A stretch of DNA of 64,000 nt from Lepiota brunneoincarnata (Eukaryota > Basidiomycota > Agaricomycetes > Agaricales > Agaricaceae). How positions within the stretch are numbered: position 1 is the stretch's first letter; the number at the start of each line of letters is the position of its first letter. Location of the stretch: assembly GCA_023014365.1 (NCBI GenBank), contig JAEBUN010000007.1, positions 62,001 through 126,000 on the forward strand. The letters are read 5' to 3'. Made by a program: the position numbers and the translations under genes. The notes under the pieces are model-generated. The model ran no database searches and was not told where the DNA came from. It saw nothing but the letters and a program-made list of their open reading frames with translations. Positions 24,178 to 36,377 of the stretch are shown here, one piece after another.

Positions 24178-25700
24178 AATTTCCGAGGGGTTGTCAGCCC
24201 CAGTGGATTACTAAGATAGAGCGGAGAAGGTGATCAGTCGGACATAAACCAAATCTATAACAAATGTTACGATACCCGAGAAGAGTCAAAAATGACAACA
24301 ACAATTCGCAGGAGACCCAGGCTTGAAAGTGACAGAGAGAACGTTGCACTCGATTTGATGGCAAGATAAGGTGATGCCAGCTGCCGATGGTGTGGCTGTG
24401 CACAAGCAAATAGGGATCAGGGTTCGGTAGGTAGACCTAGGCAATGGCATAGCGTTGCAGAGCACAGGTTGTACTAGCCTGGTGAAATCAGCTGTTCAAG
24501 GCCCACATTGAATTGGAGCTAGAACACGTGAGTTGGTTTTGAGCGACGTGCGAGAAGCCTAAGCTGGGCGGGCGCCAGAACAAAACCCGGTAGGGCCTTG
24601 TTGCATGCAATCTGGAAAGATGCAGGAATTCTCATCATAAAAAGGACGAAAGGAAGTGAGGGTGTGGGCATTAGGGAGTTCCTTTGGACACCAAGGTAAT
24701 GAGGTATCAGCAAAACCGGAAGGCGAGTATGTGTAGAGGCTTGTATTTATGGCCATAATTTCAGGAGTGGGCCAAAGAGCTATTGGTGCCGTGTTGTTGA
24801 CAGAGCCAAGGCAGTTTTTGGTGCAAGCCCAGTGGGTCGGTGGCACAAGGGGGAGTGCAAATGAGGGGGGGAGGATAAGCGTGCTACCAGCTCCATGGTC
24901 GCGAAATGCATTTTACTGTGGGAGGCTACCTTGACAAGAGTTCGGTGAAGGGCCCCTTCGTTGATATCAGCACGAGAAAGTGGAAGTACAGGTCATGGGC
25001 ACCATCGCTGGTTCATATGGTCCCACTGGCAGTTGTCTCGTTACTAGCACCTCCATTATATTGTTATGGAACCCGAATTTCAGGCTATTTTCGTTCTTCG
25101 CGACGCTAACCGTATTATTCATGGCTGCTATGTATGTCCACACTGTCCGCTCCGCTCTTACTACTCAAAATGCATGCTACCCAAGCCCTCTTCTTTGCCT
25201 CAAATATCCCACCCGCGTCTTTGGGATCTCTTGCATCATCTCGGTGTCTCTGGCTGGCCACGGTCCAGCTTCTATGCGAGTACGATATTGCATTCATCCA
25301 TCTTCTGAAGCGACACGGTACGTTCCCCATCCCAGCCTTCTAATCATCATAGTTTCGTGGTATGACATGGCGTGATTTTGTCTAGGTGTGCCCTCCCCAT
25401 TGAGGATTTGGTTCGTGGCCAGACTCCACGTCTGGAATTATGCCCCGCTAATAATGCCTCAAAGCCTCACCAGGTTGCCGAGTGACTCACACAGCGAATC
25501 TTCGCTTCTCTCCAAGCGTCACTGTGATATTCCGTCAGTCAGGATCGATTTCCTGTATCCAGGCACGATAGTTTGTAAATTTCAGGTGTCCCGCTTATCG
25601 TTCTTTGGTGGCATCATCCACCGGTTGGCCGCACTCCTGTTGACCTACGCCACATTACGATGAATCTCACCGAATAAAAGCCATAGAATGTGTGGAGAGA
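24178..25700. repeat. TPR-CHAT upstream region, duplicated
   Basis: This 1.5-kb flank has no convincing gene. It recurs at about 48325-48700 (partial) and 62136-63590. A conserved frame on the minus strand, near 24846-24660, reads CTKNCLGSVNNTAPIALW and is kept at 62830-62650 (NSAGSVNNMAPIALW), so an exon of an unrecognised gene is possible. Relative to both other copies, about 24 bp (a GTGAGATG-containing piece) is missing near 24668. Confidence 0.55.
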
Positions 25701-26209
25701 TGAAAGGTCGCTTGTCACCCACCTGAAGTGCTTGCTTATAATGCAACGCTACCCAGAGGTACAACGCGTTATAGACCTGCAGATGGCGCTTTTAGTGCAC
25801 TTGACGGTACTAAAGTCTTGGTAGACAGAGTCTTGCAGGGCCCCGTGACGTTGGGGCTAGTGACTTTCGGAAAGTGCATCTAATGGTTTTGTAGTTTGGC
25901 TCAGTGTGGAAGTTACGCTTTCCATGGTTCGGATCGCAGGTCTGGGCGTGGGCCTCACGGATCCCCGGTCTCAACAAAAAGATGGACAACGCATTGCACC
26001 TGAGATTGGCTGCGGATGTCGACGACAGGCTCGCAGAAGGGCCCCGGCCTTCTCGATGATTACTCTCTCCTTATTTTCAAAACAGCAGCTCTCGGATCAG
26101 TTCATCACTTATCATGTGCCAAACATCTGTGTTCCTTCAAATGCCGCAATATACATTACATTCTTCCAGGCGATAAATAATGGCTATAGGCATTGTCTCA
26201 GGCTCAGGC
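25701..26209. repeat. Duplicated 3' flank of lactonohydrolase copies
   Basis: The segment shares long near-identical stretches with about 37625-38110 and 48960-49300. Examples are CTAATGGTTTTGTA, CCCGGCCTTCTCGATG and the run before the gene stop. No gene is seen inside. Confidence 0.65.
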
Positions 26210-27788
26210 TCATACCACACCCTTTGCTGCGATTTTGGCCACGTAGATCAAGTTATCATCTAATATCACCAACCGGTCCGGAGGCGCAAACACCATACTG
26301 GCAGATGTATCGTTCAAGAAGATTTTGCCAAGTAATCTACTATCGGGGGCAAAGACCTACACGAAGCAAAACCTTGAGTCTCCGCCAGAGCCCCAAACGT
26401 ACCAGATGCGAAAGTGAGCGACTCACCTGGACACCATCCGAAGTTGCAGTAAACACGTTGCCCTGCAAGTCAATTTGAATGCCGTCGGGAAGACCGGTGT
26501 CGAATATACGCAAAAATGCGACGGTTGTTGAAGGTATGTGTGTTTGGGTCGACATCAAATGCGTATCTTATGTGAGCAAAATACGATTCATCAGCTTTTT
26601 CGGCTAGAGGGAAGGTGTACATTCGAGGATGGATGCCCTTACAGCGTAGCAGGTCTCGTTTGATTGACGCCTAGCAATCCACCACCGGCACCCGCATCTC
26701 CCCTAAGAGCAGAATTCAGAATTGAGAGATAAGCAACTGGGATACAAAAGTGAGCTCACTTACACGTAAGCCGTTCTGCCGTCTTTCGTAAAAGCAATAC
26801 CGTTCGACCGAATAAAATCTGTTGCTACGACTCGCACGGCGCCTGTATCGGGGTCGAGACGATATACCTGATTTGGCATGAGAGGTGGATCGCGGAACTG
26901 GCGACCAGAGCCGAAACTGCAGTGATCAACTACCACGGTTCAAGTTCGTAACCAAGGGAGACAGACATACTTGTCATCCGTGAAAAATATTTTGCCACTC
27001 GGGTGGACCTTGACATCGTTTAATGAGTTGAACTGGCGTCCATAGTAGTTGTTCAAAAGGACGGTGACGTTGTGCGGTGGTTTCGGGTTGACGAGGGCGA
27101 CGCTGGGAGGACGGGGTCCACGGCCTCCGGTGACAAAGAGGAGATTTGACCTGAACGGACCCGTTCCCCCGTTCGTCATCTGGATCGACTCAGGGAGGGG
27201 CACCTAATACAACCCATAAATTCTTTCCCTCTCTCATTAAGGAACGCGGCCGACTCACAGCAGTAACAGAAACATTCACAGCCCCTTCATTCTGCCTCAA
27301 CGCCCTCTCAACCTCCGCCATACTGATCTTCAACACCTGATTATTGTGGTCCAGATCGCTCGGAGGGTTGTGACTACTCGCGAAAAACACCTCGTCCGTC
27401 TCACGAACATATATCGGTGCCTTCATGCGCAAACTCGAATGTATCGTTACGTCCCACTAGTCGTACAGAAGGGTTTGGGCCGAGGATGGGGAGGAAATCG
27501 CGGTCGAAGATCTGGAAGAAGGGTATAGGCGTGGAGGTAGGGTTGAAGCGTTGATGGAAAGCATCGGTACGGAAGGTGCCATTTTCTGGGAGGACTGCAA
27601 ATGACCGCGGGTCGATGAACTAGAGGTGAAGTTGTAACAATGTGGGAAATTGAATGCAGGATGTACTTACCACCGATTGGGGGGGTAGCGCGAAGAGGGG
27701 GAGCCTGGTGCTTGCGTTTGGGCGTGTACCCGGTGGTTGCAGACAAGTGCCTAGCAATACCTACGGGAGTTGCGATTAAACGTCTCAT
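26210..27788 (-). CDS. Lactonohydrolase/SMP-30-like protein, copy 2
   Basis: Best preserved of four copies. The start ATG is at 27788 and the stop at 26210. The exon order matches copy 1: a signal-type exon ending at the GGTG/GTAAGT donor near 27675, VLPENGTFRTDAFHQ, the propeller core (ALVNPKPPHNVTVLLNNYYG, VHPSGKIFFTDD), QVYRLDPDTGAV, AFTKDGRTAYV, and a last exon ending VAKIAAKGVV. Introns are GT..AG. One extra G near 27420 (GAAGGCACCG) shifts AHE/APIYV out of frame, and nine bases are missing from the NQLLGM segment relative to copy 1. The product would be extracellular; family members hydrolyse lactones or related esters. It is uncertain whether the single slip is real. Confidence 0.68.
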
Positions 27789-28735
27789 AGCTGTTACCTG
27801 GGAAGGGTCCCTGGAGTTTGGGAGTGCGAAACTGGTTTTTGCTGGGCTTTATGCCGGTGGGATTCAGCTTCTCTGCGGCCATGTTCTATGTTCTGCGTCA
27901 CAGGACTCTGGAAGAAGATAAGCTCATTTGTTCCTCCACCCCTTAAGGTAGAATTCTCCCTTGCACTCACATGTGGCAGTCGCTGCAGGATTTAGAGTAG
28001 AATGAGTGCCTTTGAGCTTGGATTCGTCGTTTAAAATGTGATGAGTAGCAAGTATTTAATGTAGCCTGCGGACCCAAAAACCAGGCGTCTATCAGAGGGT
28101 ATACACCCCCTGAATCAATACGGGAAGCGATGGGTGGGTAGAGTGATGTCCTTGATGAAGTATTGATCGGAGCTCCACCCCCCGCAGATCGCAGCCTACT
28201 GCCATAGCTCGGTGAGCAAGCATTTCAATTAATGATATCAGGTGATACCACATCGTGTGTCCTTCCTCCTAGTCGTGGGTTCAGAAAAGCTAGCGGCTGG
28301 TTGAGCGACTAGCTTGCATAGTGACGTCACCGTCCCTCTAACTCTGCGTGAACGACATTTTGAAAGATCGTTTTGTCGCACAAAAAGCATATATCATAAG
28401 GCATTCTTAGTAGATTTATGGGCTGTGCCATTATACACAGGGCGTAGTAGGCACTAGCCACCGTGTGACAGACAAAGGGGCAAAATGCCACGATCACAAA
28501 TACACAGGAATAAAAACAACTCCGCAGCTACACGCCTGACACCTCTTCTGACTCTGGTTCACTGCGGAACTGGATGGTGGAGATAGGCAGACATTGACGG
28601 TTGGGTTGACGATATCTCGACTGCTAGTCAAGGAACTACGATCACCAGTGTTCCCTGAGTTCGAGCATCATCCGGGTCGATATGAGACTTGACAGCAGGA
28701 AGCCGAAACTAAATCGTAATGATTAACATTAGAAG
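27789..28735. repeat. Intergenic; right part duplicated at 49.9 kb
   Basis: No gene recognised. From about 28068 (GGACCCAAAAA) onward the sequence matches 49898-50555 closely, marking the left edge of a 2.4-kb duplicated block that includes the DUF6533-like gene. Confidence 0.65.
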
Positions 28736-30010
28736 TTAGACCATTACGGATCGGAATTTAATGGACCGGTTCCGGGTTGACTGACGCGGACGACATCTCT
28801 TTGAGTGGACCTGGGACTCGGAGAAATACCACGATGGAAACAATTGCAGTCGCTTAAGGAAGTGAAAAGCACTCAGCTTGGAATAATAGGGGGAAGCTGA
28901 AAACTCACCGAGGTTATAGACAAAATATGTGAGCGAGTCTCGGAGGATTTTTTCCAGCAGTTGATTGTTCTCTGTGCGGTAGACTCGAAACTTCGCCCAC
29001 AGAACCACAGCGGCGACGACTGGAGATTCAATCCGGGCCGATCAGCGTTTAAAGTTGAGTGCTCTTGCTACGGACTAAATAACTCACTAGCATCGACAAT
29101 CAACACGATCACAAACCCCCACATCGAAAATCCTCCTCCAGTAGAATCAATATTCAGACACCTTGAGAATGGGAACATTTCTCTGAATATGGTTGGTGTT
29201 TGCGAAGCTGTTGAAGTTGGTATTAAATTAAAGAACCACATCACTTCTTCCAGGACGCTGTTACCCGATTTAACAGTCCCCACTTGGGACCCATCCACCA
29301 CAAACCCACATACCATTCCCTTTCAGCACAATCTTGATCAACCCTATAGGTCTGGTAAGGGCGGAGAGGCCAGAGGAAGACTCACGATAGTCAAGAGACC
29401 GAAGAAGATTGCTGCTCCTCGTGAAGTACCCCACACGGCATATGCTCGGAGAATAAAACAGACTTGTATTGATGAATGGGTTAGACTGGTCCATCAACTT
29501 TACCTGAGCCTAGTAATGCTTACGCTCCGAGGACGCCAACCCGATAAAGGAAGTCCCTCAAAAATGGATCCACATCAGTTTTTGGCACCCTAACTTGTAA
29601 GTATGTGTCTTACACTCAAGGACGTAGAATGCTGGGGTACAATAATCATCCTGTCATGAGCGGCCAAGTCAGACCTAGATGGTAGAGCTCCAGGGAGAAC
29701 TGGTGTACCTCGAGATTAGCTGAAATCAAACCGGAATGAACTTCTTTTAGCGACTTATGGGAGTATTGTTCTCATGTACCAAGCAGCTCGGCGGCTAGCA
29801 CGACGAATGGTGTGTAACGGCAGACGATATAGATGATGGTCGTGGCTCCCCATTTGCCGGGCCATATGTTCGTGATCTCCCCGAGCGAAGTGTAAGTATA
29901 TGCCGGTCATTAGTCTGCCACAATAACGTACCTCTCGAGAAAGTAGGGTGAGGTAGTCATAGATAAACAAGACTACCAAAGCAACTAGCACCGTCGATCA
30001 ATCTCTCACC
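28736..30010 (-). CDS. DUF6533-like seven-helix protein, copy a
   Basis: Right-to-left reading gives LVALVVLFIYDYLTLLSRE, a 53-nt intron (GTACGT..GGAG, about 29935-29883), then ITNIWPGKWGATTIIYIVCR and FVVLAAELLGT. This is the YDY..LSREV..IW..W signature of the DUF6533 membrane family. Further exons follow: FILRAYAVWGTSRGAAIFFG (about 29450), MWGFVIVLIVDASEL (about 29110) and FRVYRTENNQLLEKILRDS (about 28985), which match later helices of the family. The first exon and the 3' end are not resolved, because no in-frame ATG precedes the first helix after the visible splice sites. The same gene recurs at 50.6-51.8 kb. Function unknown; a receptor-like role is only a guess. Confidence 0.65.
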
Positions 30011-31363
30011 CGTTTTTCATAATGTCATCTTGGTGCTCACCTGTAATGTACTATACAGTACGGAGAAAACCAGATAAAACTAAGTGGAGGACGATCTTGC
30101 AAGTCAGCACATACATCCACAATCTGGAGTTGATGGGCAAGGGACAATGTAAGAATACGATAAATCCATGGGGAAGGAGAAGGAGGGGAGTATCACAGGC
30201 TGGGATGATTTGTAAAAGTGGTTAATGGCGGGTTGATGGTATCCACCCCTGCTCGATATGGATGCTTCAATCACTTTTTGATTATTCGTTTCCCATTGAG
30301 CTCCAACGTGAGGAGAGAAGGATATCGTATCCGCCGCTGGTCGTCTCACAACTTTGTTTTGAGCTCTCAAGAACTCCGGCTGCGAGTGATATAACAATGA
30401 TCCGATGAGAAGGGATGACATTAGAAGCTACCAGCGTGGATTGGAATGACAGTCAAGTGAAAGTCACATCATGATGAAAATCTCCAGCTGTGTGTCACGG
30501 CGGCCGTGAGTCCCTGAGGCGCACTATGGGCTGCTCGAACAATCTAGGTCAACATTAGTTACCGTAGGATAGAAGTAGTGCTCACCGGATTAGTGCTATG
30601 TCTCAGCGTATGAGCACCTGTCAGGAGAAAAAGAGTAACTTACGCGAATATGAGGCATGCATTTATGACAAAGTGATAGTCAAATTGCAGATGTAAGGGT
30701 GGTTCCTGTTTTTTTGCGGCCGGAACACTGTTGCTTGATGAATGTTACTGTAATCGGAACAATGGTTCATATCTTTTGTGTCTTCAGATTTCACTTTGTC
30801 GCCTGGAATCATGGAATCATGTGACCAAGTCCAAGCACTCCGCCTGATCCCATTGAGGGTAATTTGAATCCATGCTTCCAGGGAGTGCATTCGGGGTTAT
30901 ATTTATGTCAAACGCTGCAGGTTCAAAAGGTTCGAAGGCACCAGAAAGAGAGGAACCTGGGCAGCAGTGTAAAGGGGAGAGCGGTATTATGTATGGGGGA
31001 CGCTAGCCGGCGACCCTATCTCGGCTAACAATAATAAGTAAATGGAGTGCATTTCAATTTCCCACCGGGCACGGTGTGTTCGAAGTCTCTGGATCTCCTC
31101 GCGAATTCGAAATTTCAAATCCGAAATCGGGCGGGCCTGCTAGTATGGACAACCGTATTTTTGGTGCTCTATGGTGCTTTACCACACTCGCTTCGGTGGC
31201 TTCGATTGATCGTTACACAGCATCTCTGTGACAATGGCAGCAGGTCTACAGACCGGCTACACCTTGCCCTTGCTACATTCATCCCAGCCCTACAGAAATC
31301 TTGAAATATTCATCCCTCATTTTGAGCCCGTTGCGCATGCTCTAACTAAGAGGTATTGGAACC
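30011..31363. repeat. NLR-A upstream region, mosaic of repeats
   Basis: No intact gene. Three repeated parts: the 170-bp family at about 30290-30465; a segment at about 30700-30900 (CATGTGACCAAGTCCAAGC..) shared with 52375-52495 and 59025-59105; and about 31015-31363, the common upstream region of all three NLRs (also 39545-39893 and 52635-52950). Confidence 0.65.
30290..30465 (+). repeat. Dispersed ~170-bp repeat, copy 1
   Basis: Starts TTGAGCTCCAACGTGAGGAG and runs through AAGTGATATAACAATGAT to a block ending GGAATGACAGTCAAGTG. Five copies occur in this window. Confidence 0.7.
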
Positions 31364-34300
31364 ATGGCCAACATAGCCACGAAGGAAGCCGTCCAAATTT
31401 CTGGTGAGCAAACCTTTGACCAATCTGGCACCTGGTTCATTCAATCGGGGTGTTCAAACTAATACTAACCTACAAACTCAGGCTTCATTGTGATTTTGGA
31501 GGAACGCCTCAAGCATCCGTTGTACATCAAGTACTGTGTCGATGGGGGTGATTTCCACCAAGAAAATAACATGAGGGTGGACGAAAGCGGCGATCTTGTT
31601 GGGAAAGAGCAGAAGTTGCGGTTCAATTCCTTCCTGCGAGTCGAATTCACCATCCTTTTCATGTCTTGCCTCGGTAACCTTTGTTATAGCCATCTGCAAG
31701 AGGGGTCTGCTCTGAAGATTCAAATATACAAAAAACACGCGCTTCGTGTTTGGCTTCAAGACATCATCCTTACTAAGAACGACATCCCTTTCGACGATAT
31801 ATGGCGACACGTAGAACTCCCAGCACTTGTGCATCCTGACAGTCAGTTCTTCCTTCGTCACATTATTATTTCGCGCCCACTAAGTTACAGGCCGCTTTGA
31901 GGTGCACGTCGATCCAAAGAAACAATATGGCTTGATGTCATGGTAAGCTTTGGGTCTTTGTCCTGGTCTACACTCTGTTGTCCTCACTTCTCCACAGATT
32001 CCGCCGGCCTTGAAAGCAAACTCAAGTGCTTTACCCCAGGCACCCCACACCCAGCAGAATGTCTCAACGGTTCCGGGGCAGTCGTCGGACGCTTTGAAGG
32101 CTGCGGATTTGGAAATCAAGACTGCAATGGAGAAGTTGAAGCAGTTCAAAAGTGTACTGGATCGTCTAGGTCAGATCAGGAGTCCTGCAGAGACCATGTT
32201 GAAGATCGGAATGGCTATCAGCGAGGTACGACCACTCCATATGCTACGAAAAAAGCTCATCCCTGAGCGCCCGGACTTCAAGCTGAGTCCGATCTCAAGA
32301 GCCGTAGCTACCTGCATTGGTGTTGCCCACGATGTTAGTTCCTCTCTCGCCTCAAGCCATGAGCACTACTGATCGCCTTCATAGCGACTTAAGGCTCAAG
32401 ACCAATCTCATAAGCAGATGCTAAACCTGACACGGAGTATGGCTAACCTCGTGGAGCACATCCAGTCTATCGAAAAAATTACGAAATTGGACGAGCTGAA
32501 ACAAACGATGGGCACGATTCCCCGCCTCCATGAAAAAGACGGCATCTTTCATCGAAAAGTGGCTTGACAGCTGGACAGGTACGCTTTCCCCCCCAGAAAT
32601 GCTTCTCTTGTGGATGATGTCTTCGAACCAGCTCATTCTCTCTTCATCGCCTCCAACAAGGCTGAAATCGATGACCTGATAAGGGAGCTCAACGAATTCA
32701 AAGAAGAATTTGATCGAGGACTTGCAGTAGACACACGAGTCGCCCAAGGTGTGTTGCCTGTGGTTTGTATTCACTGCCCCTTGCTCATGGCCGGCGCAGA
32801 GTTGAAGGAATTGAGGGAAAGTCTTCTTGGAAGAATTGAGTTCAGCTCCCTTGTCGAAGAATGTATGCAAGACACCCGCATTGATATTCTTTCCGACGTC
32901 GACACCAAGATCGATGACCGTGAGGACAACAACATGATCTGGATCAAAGGATTTCCAGGTGTGGGAAAATCCACCCTGGCAGCCAGTGTCGTGGCTCGAC
33001 TGCGCATTCGAGGTCGACTTGGATCTTATTTCGTGTTCGATCGCGCCAAACCCACTGAAACCACGACAAATGCCCTCTGGCGTCATATAGCCTACGACCT
33101 GGCTCGTCGATATCCTTCCGCACGACGTTCTATTCTTGAGCAACTGCAGAAGGAAGACGTGGATATCAACTTACCTAACATTACTTCCTTATTCACCTCC
33201 CTTGTCGAGAAGCCTTTACTGGCATTATCAGCAGCAACTGTTGTCAAGTTCATTGAGGACGGTGTCCCAAAAGCGCGTTCTGATGCGATCATTCACCAGG
33301 GGCCTGGGCCAGGCGACCTGGGTGGACTATATACCTTATATTCGGATGTCCTCGAAACATCCTTTGGTAGTGCCAATAAGGGGGAATTGGAGGCGTTCAA
33401 AGCCGTCATCGGTGCCATGGTTTTTGCTAAGCGACCCCTTCAAGTGATCGAGTTGACTCAACTTCCTGGGGTGAGCAGCTCATCGCTGAATTACATCTGC
33501 ATGGGACTTCGCTCTGTCATCGATCAGGGCGACATCCCTCAATTTTCTCACCAATCATTCGTTGACTTTCTCCTCTCGTCAAAATGCCCTGACAAATTCA
33601 TCCTCAAGGAAACCGAGCAACAGCGTCAGCTCTCCGAGTTGTGCCTGGGGGCTATGTTGGAACATCTACGTTTCAACATCTGTGGCCTCAAAGACTCAGC
33701 CGTCAGGAATGCAGATGTACCCGATATTGACGCCAGGGTCAAGGGCAGCATCCCCCCTCTCCTCTCGTATTCATGCTGTTTTTGGACAGAACACCTCATT
33801 CGCACTTCATTCACTGAAGATCTGATGGACCTGTTGAGCAAAGTGATTTATAAGAAGTTGTTGTACTGGTTTGAATGCATGAGTTTGTTGGAGGAGATGG
33901 TTCGAGTACCACCGGCTCTACAAATGATCCTAGACTGGTCAGATGTACGTAGCTTTCAGCGTTCGTATTGCGCTCCTGGCCGTTGACCCACCTTTCGCAG
34001 CCTGCAGCAAATGATAATGCCTTTACTGGATTTATTCGTGATGCCCTCCGATTTATTGCTGCATTCGGCCGTCCTATCGCAGAAAGTGCCCCCCATATCT
34101 ATATTTCCGCCCTTCCCTTTGCCCCCGAGCACTCCGCGGTTGTCGAGCGCTTTCTCCCCAGATTTCCTCACACCATCAAATTTATCAGAGGCAGACCTGC
34201 TTACTGGCCATTGTTTGGCTTCATTTCCGAGTATCATAAAGCAGGTGTTAGCAAAATCACCTTTTCCCCAGATGGGAAGTACTTTGCTTCTGGAGACTGG

Positions 34301-36377
34301 GACGGAACTATCTTCATCTGTGACTCTGAGACGGGGAGCCTTGTTGTGGGTCCACTTATTCCTGATGCGGACAAATACGAAAATCGTGACATGCGTGGAT
34401 CAGTTCAAAATATCACTTTTAGTCCTGATGGAAAGCGGATTGCGGCTGGTTACTCGAATGGAATTGATGGAACAGTGCAGATTTGGGATGTTGAAAGTTG
34501 CGAGGCAACGGCTGCATCTCGAGGGACAGCAACTCGCCTGTTTTAGTGGTACCCAACACATCGTTACAGTATCGCAGCTTGGAGGAAGAGTTCAAGCATG
34601 GAACGCAGGATACCGGTGAACCAGCATGCATCTTTCCCGAAAGGATGATAGCAGATCATTGGAGAGTGGTCTTTTCACCCGATGGAAACTATTTGGCCTG
34701 GTGTGAGGGAGAGACACAAAGTCTTGTCAGGGTATGGAATCTGGCAGATGGAACGTGTTTCCGCGAGTACACGCATTCGGAGTGGGTCAGGGGCTTTAAC
34801 CTTTTCCTCCGATAGCCATTTCGTCGTGAGCGGATCGTGTGACGGCGTCATAATTATTTGGAGCATGGAGACTGGGAAAGCTGTTGACAGGATGTTTGTC
34901 AATCATCGCGTGACGCGTTTGGGACACTCTCCGCGTAATCAGGTTCTAGTGTCCGCAGACCGTGATACGTTTACTGTCTGGAATACCTCCACACATGAAG
35001 CAGTGTTTCGGCAAACCCCGATGAGCTGGTTTTGGGAGGTTTCCTTATCACACACGGACACGAGAATTCTGGTGGGCGACACTGAAGGGACAGTAAGGAT
35101 GTGGAACTTGGATAGTCTGGGGGACTCACCTGTGCCTCACACTGCTGATGATGAGCGCAGCGTGTTGTGCTGCGGAGCTGCCTTTTCGCCGTGTGGAAAG
35201 AAACTGGTGTCATGTTCAGATGATAGGACATTGCGGGTTTGGGACGCTGGCACCGGCAAACCTCTTCTTGAGCCTATCAGAGCTGCTTTCCCCGTTGCGA
35301 CGGCTGCATTCTCTCCGGATGGCAAATATATAGTTTCCGGTTCAAGGGACGACGGTACAATCTCGATATTCGATGCTGAAACTGGTCAGCTCGCCTATCA
35401 GCCTGCTTTTGAGCCCCAAGATGGCGAGGGCGGCACCTGTCACCTCTTCTTCCGATCAACAGACCAACGGCTGGTTACGTGCTCTGAGGGGGGTGCTGTG
35501 CGCATCTGGAACGAGGATATGACCGCACAAGAAGTCCGTAACATTGTTTGGGACCCTTCGATGGAACATTCAGAGTACTCCATTATTAAAACGCTCGCTC
35601 CTGATGGCTTGACCGCTGTCATTGCAATTTATCACTTCAACTCAAGTCGATCCAAGGATACAAGATACTCTATACGGTGTACTACAACGAATGAATGTCT
35701 CCACACAGGATCTGATATATTTGGAGATGTAGCATATTCACCCAGCGGAAAACTTCTTGCGTACTGTTCTCGTTCGGAGGAAGGGGACGGTGCTCCATGC
35801 CTGGGAGACCCAGTCAGGGGACCTTGTTGCTGGCCGCTCATTCAGAGTTGGGGAACCTGATGACATTGGTGGATTGGCGATCTCTCCTGATGACCGTTTT
35901 ATTGCGACCTCTTCCTGGAAAGATGGTGCGGTCCGGATATGGGACGCTCGCACTGGTGACCTGATCTCTGGACCATGGCGAGGAGATAGCGCTCGTGCAG
36001 CATCCTTCGGAGTCGTTTTTTCCCCTTGCGGACAGAAATTAGCGTCATATTCATCATCGGGCATAATCTGGGTTTGGGACACATCTAACGTCTTTGAGCC
36101 CCCACAGAAAGCTGCTTGGGGCTTTGGAGATGACTCCACCATTGACGACGGATGGGTGATCAGCCAGGGCGGATCCAGGCTGTTTTGGGCTCCACCTGAA
36201 CATAGGGAGGGGTTGTGCAAGCCACGAAACATGACAGTGATAGGAGTGATATCGGCGAAATTCGATCTGACAGGAAGTTCAGATATGGTAAGGATTGGTG
36301 GAAATGCATCGACAAGGAGCGGCTGGAAGAGTAGTAGTGTGGGCGCGCTGCTCGGGCGATCGTCGTATGTTTTTTAG
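31364..36377 (+). pseudogene. NACHT-WD40 NLR, copy A (degenerate)
   Basis: Same architecture and intron positions as NLR-B and NLR-C. The ATG at 31364 opens exon 1 (31364-31403). Intron 2 has a GC donor (GCGAGT) where B and C have GTGAGT. Walker A (GFPGVGKST) is intact at about 32950. At 33230/33231 an in-frame deletion of 131 residues relative to NLR-B removes VFVIDAADE (Walker B) and the TSRPE sensor segment. The exon 8/9 splice region (about 32747-32800) has lost its flanking bases and acceptor. Single-base insertions shift the frame near 32532, 34505, 34800 and 35795, and a different C-terminus ends at 36377. About 14 WD40 units can still be aligned across the frames. Unable to make a normal NLR; a transcript-level decoy cannot be excluded. 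Confidence 0.85.

Noticed and set aside
32421..33143. 240-codon minus-strand frame opposite NLR-A (also opposite NLR-B and NLR-C)
   Set aside because: Antisense shadow of the conserved NACHT coding strand; its content follows the sense codons and it has no family match.
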